A DNA stretch of 14,663 bases from Scalindua sp964437425. GTDB lineage: Bacteria > Planctomycetota > Brocadiia > Brocadiales > Scalinduaceae. A model generated the notes under the pieces. That model saw only the letters and a program-made list of their open reading frames with translations. It made no database searches and had not been told where the DNA came from. The position numbers were made by a program, and so were the translations under genes. Position 1 is the first letter of the stretch. Each line of letters begins with the position of its first letter. Location: positions 1 through 14,663 of the forward strand of contig CAYTGO010000074.1 in assembly GCA_964437425.1 (NCBI GenBank), read 5' to 3'. Of the stretch, positions 1-6,338 are shown one piece after another.

Positions 1-12
1 CGTTATCTATTG

Positions 13-591
13 TCACTCTATTTCTGTTTTGAACGAAGAAGCAATTTCCTTAATACGTTTTAAATGCTGTTCCTGAGACCCATTTTCTCCAAGTCCCTGG
101 CATGCCAGCCGAAGCTCTCGAATCTGTGTTCTCCAGTGCTCTTTCACAGTATTGATATCTGCAAACAGATGCTTGAATTCATCCTTCTTTCTCAGGCGGC
201 TTACCGGACGGCTCAGGTCACCTTTCGCCATCTCTACCAAGAGACATCTCATCCGGTAGACAGGCCCTGCCATTCTGTGAGAGACAATCAGACTGAAGAA
301 GAATGTAAAGATTATCGTGCCTACAAGGCAAATTGCCAGCACCGGCCATAGAAGATCTAAAAGGGTATATGTACCCGCTCCCTCTTTATCCACTAAACTA
401 TCTAACAGGCCAAAAGGAACAGGCTGCACAACGGAGACCTGTATATCTCCATATTTGTGATAAACAAGAACGAGAAATGAGAGTGAACCTATAACTACGC
501 AAGCCGTTAAGATACCAAATTTACTCATCAAGCTATATTGAAATCGAGTATCAACAATATATTGTCGCCTTTTGTATGCTCTCTTTTTCAT
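13..591 (-). CDS. Stand-alone two-helix HAMP-domain membrane protein
   Basis: This is a predicted inner-membrane signalling protein of 192 residues. Hydrophobic helices lie at about residues 24-44 and 79-103, with a periplasmic loop of only about 35 residues between them. A HAMP domain follows at about 104-152, with the typical HRMAGPVYR entry and a DEF triplet at 137-139. The tail (about 153-192) is short and charged, with no kinase, methyl-accepting or cyclase domain. The N-terminus is basic (KKRAYKRRQ). I chose ATG at 591 because GAGGG lies five bases before it; a GTG at 603 would add four residues. Similar short HAMP-only proteins occur in Deltaproteobacteria-like and Planctomycetes genomes, generally annotated only as HAMP proteins. 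The partner and signal are unknown, and nothing follows within the 12 bases left in the window. The architecture is clear and the role is not. Confidence 0.8.
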   Translation of the reverse strand: MKKRAYKRRQYIVDTRFQYSLMSKFGILTACVVIGSLSFLVLVYHKYGDIQVSVVQPVPFGLLDSLVDKEGAGTYTLLDLLWPVLAICLVGTIIFTFFFSLIVSHRMAGPVYRMRCLLVEMAKGDLSRPVSRLRKKDEFKHLFADINTVKEHWRTQIRELRLACQGLGENGSQEQHLKRIKEIASSFKTEIE

Positions 592-625
592 TTGCTCCCT
601 CACATTAAAACTATCAAATCACATA

Positions 626-646
626 TTGCTTAAGCCGAATAAGCAA
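626..646. repeat. Inverted repeat upstream of HAMP gene
   Basis: TTGCTTA and TAAGCAA form perfect 7-base arms around a 7-base spacer (AGCCGAA). The repeat sits 35-55 bases upstream of the preferred HAMP start codon, in the likely promoter or leader. It could be an operator or an mRNA hairpin; no regulator can be named. Confidence 0.4.
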
Positions 647-683
647 CTACTACGTGTAAGTAACCATTGTTTAAATCAGTGCG

Positions 684-713
684 TATACAAAACATATAAG
701 TATATTTTGTATA
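684..713. repeat. 30-base AT-rich palindrome
   Basis: Arms TATACAAAA and TTTTGTATA match perfectly over nine bases. Inside them are one mismatch and three more pairs (ATA/TAT) around a TAAG centre. It lies about 95-120 bases upstream of the HAMP start. Its length and symmetry suggest a dimeric repressor site or a cruciform. It could also be chance in AT-rich DNA, though nine perfect arm bases plus three more makes that less likely. Confidence 0.4.
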
Positions 714-999
714 GTGTAATCGCAACTACAATACCATACTGATATTATTTGTTGTATGTCATTTTACTACATATAGTTAGCTCATCGACTAGTGTCGGTA
801 TATCCTGATTTCTTTGTATTTAATGTGCCCTGTTTTGAAGCAGAGATCCAATTTTTATACCAGATGTGTATCATTATGACTGAGACGGTACAGGGGTTGT
901 TGAAGCTATATTAAATGTGAAATTAAGGAAGCGGAATAACAGGTTGATGACTGCAGGTTTTCAGAAAGTAAGATTGCAATGAAGGTTCAGTTTTGTTAG

Positions 1000-1023
1000 C
1001 ACCGGTCCATACCGTCACTGGTG
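1000..1023. repeat. Imperfect hairpin downstream of pckG
   Basis: CACCGGT pairs with ACTGGTG over seven positions, including one G-T wobble, around a ten-base loop. It is the distal member of three hairpins that follow pckG. Its role is unknown. Confidence 0.3.
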
Positions 1024-1065
1024 GAAGTACGTTTTTCTGACTGATAGTCTTGAAGTGTTTAGCCC

Positions 1066-1105
1066 AATCTACCTGCCCGAGTGTATCACACAGGCAGGTA
1101 GGATT
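1066..1105. repeat. Hairpin with 8-bp perfect stem downstream of pckG
   Basis: TACCTGCC (1070-1077) pairs perfectly with GGCAGGTA (1093-1100). One unpaired G then separates this from four more pairs (AATC with GATT), and the loop is 15 bases. No T-run follows on either strand, so it is not a standard intrinsic terminator. It may be a 3' mRNA-stabilising structure or part of an unannotated RNA. Confidence 0.4.
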
Positions 1106-1133
1106 GAACCGGTAAAGTATTGAAGTGTATGTA

Positions 1134-1174
1134 ATAAACCGGCAATAGCTATAAACAGTTACTCGCTATGCCGG
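1134..1174 (-). terminator. Probable pckG intrinsic terminator
   Basis: Read on the minus strand, CCGGCATAGC (1174-1165) pairs with GCTATTGCCGG (1149-1139) with one bulged base, giving a GC-containing ten-pair stem. TTTATTAC follows. It begins ten bases after the pckG stop. The loop is 15 bases and the T-run is interrupted, so termination may be partial. Confidence 0.55.
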
Positions 1175-1183
1175 TATTTGTAG

Positions 1184-2992
1184 TCAGGAAGCTTCTAATC
1201 GTTTCTCCAGGGCATCTATCTCATCTTTAAGCCCATCAGGGAGTCTATCACCAAATTTTGCAAGGTGCTCCCTTATTAAAGGTATCTGTTTTTTCCACTC
1301 TTCGGTGTCCACTTTCAGGAGTTCATCTACATCACTATCTGAGATATCCAGACCGTCAAGGTCCAGAGCATCCTTAGTAGGGACCCATCCAATTGGTGTC
1401 TCTTCGGCCTTTCCCTTACCGCAGACTCTTTCAATTACCCATTTCAAAGCACGACTGTTTTCTCCATAACCCGGCCAGAGGAACTTGCCATCTTCGCCCT
1501 TACGAAACCAGTTAACATAGAAGATTTTAGGTAAATTATCAGAGTCAGTTTTCTTTCCCATATCCAGCCAGTGTTTGAAATAATCTCCCATATGGTAGCC
1601 GCAGAATGGCAGCATTGCGAATGGATCGTATCGCAGCTCTCCCACCTTGCCGGCTGCAGCTGCAGTTTTCTCAGATGATGCTATAGAGCCCAGGAAAGTT
1701 CCATGCTGCCAGCTGAATGACTGGTGAATCAACGGCACAACAGTCGGCCGTCTACCACCAAAAAGAAACGCAGATATTGGAACACCCTTTGGGTCTTCCC
1801 ACGCGGGATCAATTACAGGGTTTTGACATGCATGTGCTGTGAAACGTGCATTCGGATGAGCGGCTGGAGTACCTGTCTCAGGTGTCCACTCATTACCTTT
1901 CCAGTCTGTTAATTTAGCAGGCGGTTCGTCTGTCATCTCCTCCCACCATACATCACCATCTTCTGTATATGCCACATTCGTGAAAATGCTGTTCTCCTTC
2001 ATCGTGAGCATGCAATTTGGATTTGTCTTCATTGATGTCCCCGGTGCAACCCCAAAATAGCCGGCTTCAGGATTTATCGCATACAGACGGCCATCTTCAC
2101 CGAATTTCATCCACGCAATATCGTCACCGACACATTCTACTTTCCATCCGGGAATAGTTGCGTTCAGCATTGCCAGATTAGTTTTACCGCAGGCACTCGG
2201 AAATGCAGCGGTAATATATTTCTTTTCTCCCCCCGGAGGTGTGATGCCGAGTATAAGCATGTGTTCGGCAAGCCATCCTTCTTCTCTTGCCATCGAAGAC
2301 GCGATACGTAATGCGAAACACTTCTTCCCTAATAATGCGTTTCCACCATATCCTGAACCATAGGACCAAATGGTCCTTTCTACAGGAAAGTGAGTAATGT
2401 ATTTGTTATCCGCATTACATGGCCAGGGTACATCCTGTTGACCCTCTTCCAATGGGCTGCCAACAGAGTGAAGACATGGTATGAAAACACCATCATCACC
2501 CAGAACATCTAAAACCGGCTTTCCCATGCGTGTCATTATTTTTAAATTATTTGCAACATATGGAGAGTCTGTGAGTTCTATACCAATGTGAGCAATTTTT
2601 GAACCGAGCGGCCCCATACTGAAAGGGACAACGTACATGGTGCGCCCTTTCATAGAACCTGTATAAAGCGCAGTCATTTCAGCCCTCATTTCATCCGGAT
2701 CACGCCAATTATTGTTTGGGCCGGCATCATCCTCTTTTTCTGTACATACAAAAGTTCTATCTTCTACTCTGGCAACATCTGCAGGATCTGAAATTGCCCA
2801 ATAGCTGTTTGGCCTTTTATCCTCGTTTAATTTAACGTATGTGCCACTCTTAACCAACAGATCAGCCATCTCATCATATTCTTCCTTGCTGCCATCACAC
2901 CAGACAACCTGATCAGGTTGACACATTCCTGCCATTTCGTCTACCCATGCCATAAGTTTTTTATTATTTGTTAGCGGGGTTGTGCTGCCCAT
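1184..2992 (-). CDS. pckG: Phosphoenolpyruvate carboxykinase (GTP)
   Basis: This enzyme interconverts oxaloacetate plus GTP with PEP, CO2 and GDP (EC 4.1.1.32) in the cytoplasm, linking C4 acids to gluconeogenesis or, in reverse, to anaplerosis. The 602 residues match the usual length of the GTP family (about 590-620) and not the shorter ATP-dependent family. Visible motifs are the P-loop with reactive cysteine FPSACGKTNLA (264-274), the kinase-2 metal site ECVGDDIAWM (286-295), FGGRRPTVVPLIHQ (411-424) and the WPGYGEN guanine-site region (506-512). The start is well supported: AGGAG lies five bases upstream of ATG. A probable terminator follows the stop. The gene is divergent from the LOG-family gene and shares a roughly 310-base regulatory region holding a perfect 14-base palindrome. 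In autotrophic anammox bacteria the direction of net flux is uncertain; the assignment itself is very secure. Confidence 0.97.
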   Translation of the reverse strand: MGSTTPLTNNKKLMAWVDEMAGMCQPDQVVWCDGSKEEYDEMADLLVKSGTYVKLNEDKRPNSYWAISDPADVARVEDRTFVCTEKEDDAGPNNNWRDPDEMRAEMTALYTGSMKGRTMYVVPFSMGPLGSKIAHIGIELTDSPYVANNLKIMTRMGKPVLDVLGDDGVFIPCLHSVGSPLEEGQQDVPWPCNADNKYITHFPVERTIWSYGSGYGGNALLGKKCFALRIASSMAREEGWLAEHMLILGITPPGGEKKYITAAFPSACGKTNLAMLNATIPGWKVECVGDDIAWMKFGEDGRLYAINPEAGYFGVAPGTSMKTNPNCMLTMKENSIFTNVAYTEDGDVWWEEMTDEPPAKLTDWKGNEWTPETGTPAAHPNARFTAHACQNPVIDPAWEDPKGVPISAFLFGGRRPTVVPLIHQSFSWQHGTFLGSIASSEKTAAAAGKVGELRYDPFAMLPFCGYHMGDYFKHWLDMGKKTDSDNLPKIFYVNWFRKGEDGKFLWPGYGENSRALKWVIERVCGKGKAEETPIGWVPTKDALDLDGLDISDSDVDELLKVDTEEWKKQIPLIREHLAKFGDRLPDGLKDEIDALEKRLEAS

Positions 2993-3302
2993 AGCATCTC
3001 CTGTCTATTTATAAAGTTTTACTTACAACCTATATAATAAAAGATTCTTAAGAATCCAAAACGCCATTCTAAAACAAAATACCATTAATTTCCAACCAAT
3101 TTTTGATATTTAAACTTACTTTTTACTGATGAAAATCAAATCGATTGCTATATAATGAATGATCCTTAGAACCCCGTTTAATGACGGTTTTATTAGCATT
3201 AAAAGCCAGAATATCTTAACTCCTGATAGAGTATTTAACAATATTAACATTTGCACTTATTAGTTGAATCCAGGAGTTGTAAATTACTTTCAGGAATATA
3301 AG
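2993..3302. promoter_or_regulatory. Divergent regulatory region between pckG and LOG gene
   Basis: About 310 AT-rich bases must hold both divergent promoters. For pckG a TATTAT -10-like box lies on the minus strand at 3034-3039, with no good -35. For the LOG gene the best candidate is an extended -10, TGCTATATA (3146-3154), overlapping TATAAT (3151-3156), again without a convincing -35. These promoter placements are tentative. No open frame of note was found. Confidence 0.4.
3043..3056. repeat. Perfect 14-bp palindrome, candidate operator
   Basis: GATTCTTAAGAATC is perfectly self-complementary. It sits immediately upstream of the candidate pckG -10 box, within what would be the -10/-35 spacer on the minus strand. 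That is a classic place for a repressor or MerR-like activator to act. The regulator is unknown. Confidence 0.45.
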
Positions 3303-3884
3303 ATGAAAAGATTGTGTGTGTATTGTGGATCAAGCTCAGGAATGCGGCCTGATTACGCGCATGTGGCCAGACAACTAGCACGTGCCATGGTTAATAGAAA
3401 TATCGATCTGGTATATGGCGGCGCAAGTGTAGGTATAATGGGTGAAATTGCTAATGCTGTTCTTGAAGAAGGCGGAGACGTAATCGGTATAATCCCGAAG
3501 GGGTTATTTAAAAAAGAGATTGCGCATACCGGAATTACAGAATTGAGAGAGGTTGATTCTATGCATGATAGGAAGTCATTAATGGCTGATCTGTCCGACG
3601 GTTTTATTGCTTTGCCCGGTGGCTTAGGTACGATTGAAGAGATCTTTGAAATCATAACATGGTCACAGTTGGGGATGCACCGGAAACCGTGTGGTCTGCT
3701 GAACGTATGCCACTACTACGACAAGCTGATCGGTTTTCTTGACCATGCAGTCTCTGAACAATTCATAAAAGCTACCCATCATTCCACAATCCTTGTGGAT
3801 GAGTGCCCGGAAGCATTACTGGAAAAGTTTGAAGTATACGAAGCCCCTGAAACAGTTAAATGGGTTGACAGAAAAAGTACTTAA
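3303..3884 (+). CDS. LOG-family nucleotide 5'-monophosphate phosphoribohydrolase (TIGR00730)
   Basis: This is a cytoplasmic Rossmann-fold enzyme of the LOG / lysine-decarboxylase-like family. Characterised members cleave ribose 5-phosphate from cytokinin or purine nucleoside 5'-monophosphates. The 193 residues show both family hallmarks: MHDRK (87-91) and PGGLGTIEE (105-113), whose Arg and Glu form the active site. The N-terminal strand and glycine loop (CVYCGSSSG) and YGGASVGIMG (38-47) are also typical. ATG at 3303 is preferred because AGGA lies seven bases upstream; an in-frame TTG at 3264 would add 13 residues not typical of the family. The gene is divergent from pckG and only eight bases precede the next gene, suggesting an operon with the two small exported proteins. 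The bacterial substrate is probably AMP or another purine monophosphate rather than a plant hormone. True lysine decarboxylase activity is unlikely. Confidence 0.93.
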   Translation: MKRLCVYCGSSSGMRPDYAHVARQLARAMVNRNIDLVYGGASVGIMGEIANAVLEEGGDVIGIIPKGLFKKEIAHTGITELREVDSMHDRKSLMADLSDGFIALPGGLGTIEEIFEIITWSQLGMHRKPCGLLNVCHYYDKLIGFLDHAVSEQFIKATHHSTILVDECPEALLEKFEVYEAPETVKWVDRKST

Positions 3885-3892
3885 AATACAAT

Positions 3893-4294
3893 ATGAAGAC
3901 ATATGTACTTATATTTCTCTTACTCTTTGCCTCGATTGTTGTGATATTAAAACTGATCACATCACCATCTTCGGTCACTGCCCCCAAAGCTCCCCTTAAT
4001 GGAATGAGACATGACACAGAAGTACCGGCATATCAGTATAGTGATGAATCATATTATAAGCAAAGTACGAACAAGGAAATAGATGACCCGGAATTGATGG
4101 CTTTTGCAAGAGCATTTGTTGATGTACAATCATATATGCATAAAGCTGGTAGTAATGCGCATTATAGCGAAACGAGTAAGATTGTTCAAAGCCACGGTTT
4201 AAGTGTAGAAAATTATACAAAGATAGCATCACGAATGAACAAGAATTTAGATTTTCAAACTAAAGTCCAGAGAATGATTAACGAAGTTAACTAA
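3893..4294 (+). CDS. Small membrane-anchored protein with DUF4168-like domain
   Basis: This 133-residue protein has a hydrophobic N-terminal segment (about residues 4-23) that acts as a signal anchor or uncleaved signal. A linker rich in Pro, Tyr and Ser follows, to about 62. The helical C-terminal half carries the pattern PELMAFARAFVDVQSYM (66-82), then GLSVENYTKIASRM (102-115) and a final helix. This resembles DUF4168, whose members are small periplasmic or secreted bacterial proteins of unknown function with a conserved 'F-A-x-A' start and 'GLS-x-E-x-Y-x-x-I' core. That match is by eye. No Shine-Dalgarno is visible. The gene follows the LOG gene after eight bases and precedes another exported protein after 21 bases, so the three are probably co-transcribed. 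The function is unknown. Confidence 0.75.
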   Translation: MKTYVLIFLLLFASIVVILKLITSPSSVTAPKAPLNGMRHDTEVPAYQYSDESYYKQSTNKEIDDPELMAFARAFVDVQSYMHKAGSNAHYSETSKIVQSHGLSVENYTKIASRMNKNLDFQTKVQRMINEVN

Positions 4295-4315
4295 CCTAAC
4301 TATAAGAGATCCATA

Positions 4316-4840
4316 ATGAAAACAAAACACATCCAATATATATTTATAATACTAATAATCGTTTTTTCAGTGAATAAAACAAGCTATGCGATTGGAAAAA
4401 TTGTAAATTACTTCCTGGACAACCCAAATGCGTGGAGCGACACAAAGCGGGTTACGCATAGTACACCAACGAAAGTTGTAGTAGAAAACGGACTGGAAGG
4501 ATTGATTTTTAAACTTACAGACCTGACACCAGGGGATGTTGTTGCGTTAGTCTTTCTTGAATCGAAAAAAGTAGAAAAATTCAGTAGTGAAGGATCTTGT
4601 GATGCTGGCGACAAATTAATACGAGGTAAAAACAGGGTAGTGTCTGTTATTACGAAAAATCACGGCAATCGCAAAGAATTTCATTATAGATTCTTATTGC
4701 AAAGAGAAAAGAATCGTATGCCAATTGATATATACAATAACGGTGAAGCTGTTCTTGAAAGCAGTTATGATGGCACTAAGCCTGTTGTAAACATGTCAGA
4801 TCTGTCCGGTATTAAGCTTTTAGAGATTGATGTACGTTAA
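4316..4840 (+). CDS. Secreted hypothetical protein
   Basis: I do not recognise a family for this 174-residue protein. It has a clear Sec signal peptide: basic start (MKTKHIQ), hydrophobic core at about 8-19, and a likely cleavage after SYA at residue 25. The mature part of about 149 residues is predominantly strand-like, with alternating hydrophobic stretches such as KVVVENGLEGLIFKL and DVVALVFLE, and no transmembrane segment. One cysteine (residue 95) remains. The fold is probably a beta-sandwich or similar, but that is only an impression. It is the third gene of the likely LOG operon, 21 bases after the DUF4168-like gene. The ribosome site is weak (AGAG about seven bases before ATG). A periplasmic or surface location is inferred from the signal peptide. 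Confidence 0.75.
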   Translation: MKTKHIQYIFIILIIVFSVNKTSYAIGKIVNYFLDNPNAWSDTKRVTHSTPTKVVVENGLEGLIFKLTDLTPGDVVALVFLESKKVEKFSSEGSCDAGDKLIRGKNRVVSVITKNHGNRKEFHYRFLLQREKNRMPIDIYNNGEAVLESSYDGTKPVVNMSDLSGIKLLEIDVR

Positions 4841-4845
4841 TTTGT

Positions 4846-4875
4846 TATAGTACACATCCTCTGTATGTAACTATA
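4846..4875 (+). terminator. Possible weak terminator after the LOG operon
   Basis: TATAGT..ACAT pairs with ATGT.ACTATA around a seven-base loop, starting six bases after the stop codon. The stem is AU-rich with a small internal loop and is followed by TAATTCC rather than a T-run. It is a weak candidate. Confidence 0.3.
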
Positions 4876-4913
4876 TAATTCCAGTAGCAGAAGTGGCGGA
4901 TTCTATTGCAATT

Positions 4914-4938
4914 ACAGTTAAAACCCTAAAATAACTGT
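4914..4938. repeat. Inverted repeat abutting the PilZ-gene promoter
   Basis: ACAGTTA and TAACTGT are perfect 7-base arms separated by 11 bases. The right arm ends on the first base of the predicted -35 box of the PilZ gene, so a bound dimer could block or recruit RNA polymerase. The regulator is unknown. Confidence 0.4.
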
Positions 4939-4966
4939 TGAAATCTTAGAAATATTTTTTTATCAT
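4938..4966 (+). promoter_or_regulatory. Sigma-70-type promoter for the PilZ gene
   Basis: TTGAAA (4938-4943) and TATCAT (4961-4966) are separated by exactly 17 bases. The expected transcript start is near 4973, giving a leader of about 27 bases before the ATG at 5000. Confidence 0.55.
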
Positions 4967-4999
4967 AAGCGTCGATTCTGGCCATACATTTTCAACCTA

Positions 5000-5662
5000 A
5001 TGGGTACGCGTGATCTTGTGAGCGAAAAAAACGAAAACTCAGAAGAAAGCAGAAATTCAGTAAGAATCCCTGACTCCTTTACTATCAATTACAATATTGT
5101 TACGCAAAAGGAGTATAACAAAAAATCTCCTCTATATATCAGCCGACGTACAGCAAATAGATCTGGAGCCAAAAGCAGTGAAGTGGAAGCATTTTCTTTT
5201 GACTGGTCCCATATAGAGGATGAGGTAGATTTTGACCCTGTACTGGTTAAAATACTGTTTTATATGGACCAGAAGATGGACAAGATTATTTCCAATCAGG
5301 AGAAGATACTTAGCAGAGTTGACACAGTGGAAGAGGTGCAGGATGTATCGGAAACAGGAGAATGCATTGATATAAGCGGCACTGGCGTCCATATGCTTGT
5401 TACAGAAGAGCTAAGTCCTGACTCCTTGTTAGAGTTGACAATCGAGCCGCCTATCAATCCACCTATAAAAATTGTACTTTTAGGAAAACTCTCAAGAGCA
5501 TGCCAATCAAGTGACAATGAAAATAACGATTTTGAAGTGTCGGTAACATTTACTGCTATTAATGAGGATGACAGAGAGAACCTGATAAAATACATCTTTC
5601 AGCGACAGCGCGAATTGATCTCTTCCAGAAAGAGAAGTGACGATCTTTCTGCAAACAGTTGA
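5000..5662 (+). CDS. PilZ-domain protein with helical insertion, probable c-di-GMP receptor
   Basis: This is a soluble 220-residue protein. It has both c-di-GMP contact motifs of PilZ: RxxxR at R18-R22 (RNSVR) and DxSxxG at D124-G129 (DISGTG). Strands follow to about 186, then a C-terminal helix ending in RENLIKYIFQRQREL. Unusually, about 100 residues separate the two motifs, where 20-30 is normal. The insertion includes a heptad-like helix at about 79-108 (DPVLVKILFYMDQKMDKI and onwards) that looks able to form a coiled coil. Helical insertions drive oligomerisation in the tetrameric Xanthomonas XCC6012 PilZ protein, but that protein lacks the ligand motifs kept here. No Shine-Dalgarno precedes the ATG. 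It has its own promoter and a probable terminator, so it is likely monocistronic. No pilus, cellulose or flagellar gene is nearby to name its target. Confidence 0.85.
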   Translation: MGTRDLVSEKNENSEESRNSVRIPDSFTINYNIVTQKEYNKKSPLYISRRTANRSGAKSSEVEAFSFDWSHIEDEVDFDPVLVKILFYMDQKMDKIISNQEKILSRVDTVEEVQDVSETGECIDISGTGVHMLVTEELSPDSLLELTIEPPINPPIKIVLLGKLSRACQSSDNENNDFEVSVTFTAINEDDRENLIKYIFQRQRELISSRKRSDDLSANS

Positions 5663-5730
5663 CAATTATCACAAAGAATAAGATGCGGATCATGTACGTT
5701 TTTCAATAACAATTTGTAGGCAAAGAATAT

Positions 5731-5758
5731 TTCACAGATTTATGCCCCTGTGAAGTTT
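5731..5758 (+). terminator. Probable terminator after the PilZ gene
   Basis: TTCACAG (5731-5737) pairs perfectly with CTGTGAA (5748-5754) around a ten-base loop, and GTTTTC follows. It lies about 70 bases after the PilZ stop. The T-run is short, so the call is moderate. Confidence 0.45.
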
Positions 5759-5831
5759 TCTCCATTATCCGACATGACCACACACATCCCTCTTAACTAA
5801 CCACATGCACAGAAAGTGGTATGTGAAGTTG

Positions 5832-5859
5832 TTGACAATAGCACCGATAATAATATTAT
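5832..5859 (+). promoter_or_regulatory. Sigma-70-type promoter for bacteriohemerythrin
   Basis: A consensus TTGACA (5832-5837) and TATTAT (5854-5859) are spaced by 16 bases. The predicted start near 5866 gives a leader of about 60 bases. Confidence 0.6.
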
Positions 5860-5879
5860 TAATGTAGTAAGAGTTCCCA

Positions 5880-5896
5880 ATATAGCAAAGCTATAT
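5880..5896 (+). promoter_or_regulatory. Hairpin in the hemerythrin leader
   Basis: ATATAGC and GCTATAT are perfect 7-base arms around AAA, within the predicted 5' leader and 32 bases before the start codon. It could affect translation or stability, or be an operator just downstream of the promoter. Confidence 0.35.
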
Positions 5897-5928
5897 ACAA
5901 AAAACCCCTGTCTTATAAATAGCGTACA

Positions 5929-6330
5929 ATGATTGAATGGTCTGACAAATATAGCGTAAATGTTTCAATTATTGATCAGGAGCATAAAGGTTTCATTGAT
6001 CTTGTCAATAAGGTTACTGTTACGAAGCGGCACAATTACAGCCAGAAAGAAGTAGAAGAGATACTAGCGGAATTGGTTAAATTTGCAAAAGAGCATTTTG
6101 AGATGGAAGAGACTTATATGTCAACATTTAAATATCCGGATTATTTATTACATTATAATGAACACCTTAACTTCTCTCTACATATGATCATTTATAATAA
6201 TCAAGTAATTAACGGTGAATATAAAATCCTGGATGAGCTGCATAAATACTTACATGAATGGGTAGCCTATCACATACTGACAACCGACAAGAAATATACA
6301 AAGTGTTTTAATAAACACGGTTTGAAATGA
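5929..6330 (+). CDS. Bacteriohemerythrin
   Basis: This single-domain hemerythrin of 133 residues matches the normal family length. It carries a non-heme di-iron centre that binds O2, and in some proteins NO. All seven expected ligands are visible: H19 (IDQEH), H56 and E60 (HFEMEE), H75 and H79 (HYNEH), and H115 with D120 (HILTTD). The usual N-terminal W4 and the W111 before the last histidine are present. No signal peptide or membrane helix is present, so it is cytoplasmic. Roles known for such proteins include O2 storage, delivery or detoxification; in an anaerobe that makes NO as an intermediate, O2 or NO scavenging is plausible but inferred. It has a strong promoter of its own, no Shine-Dalgarno, and ends eight bases from the convergent cNMP-FHA gene with no obvious terminator between them. 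Confidence 0.95.
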   Translation: MIEWSDKYSVNVSIIDQEHKGFIDLVNKVTVTKRHNYSQKEVEEILAELVKFAKEHFEMEETYMSTFKYPDYLLHYNEHLNFSLHMIIYNNQVINGEYKILDELHKYLHEWVAYHILTTDKKYTKCFNKHGLK

Positions 6331-6338
6331 TTGTTATA

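Larger units (their letters stand above)
604..1180. other. 577-base non-coding stretch with several inverted repeats
   Basis: No convincing gene was found here on either strand; the longest readable frames are about a dozen codons. The half near the HAMP gene (about 604-780) is very AT-rich and carries two inverted repeats listed separately. The half near pckG (about 1000-1175) is less AT-rich and holds three hairpins in series, the last of which is the likely pckG terminator. Both flanking genes point left, so this stretch contains the pckG 3' region and the promoter of the HAMP gene. No clear sigma-70 promoter pair could be fixed for the HAMP gene. Confidence 0.6.

Noticed and set aside
1724..2369. 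Open frames overlapping pckG in other frames (1724-1912 plus strand, 2184-2369 minus strand)
   Set aside because: They lie fully inside a certain gene and show no recognisable domain or start signal.
3264..3302. Longer LOG protein starting at TTG 3264
   Set aside because: The extra 13 residues are not typical of the family, and the ATG at 3303 has AGGA at good distance.
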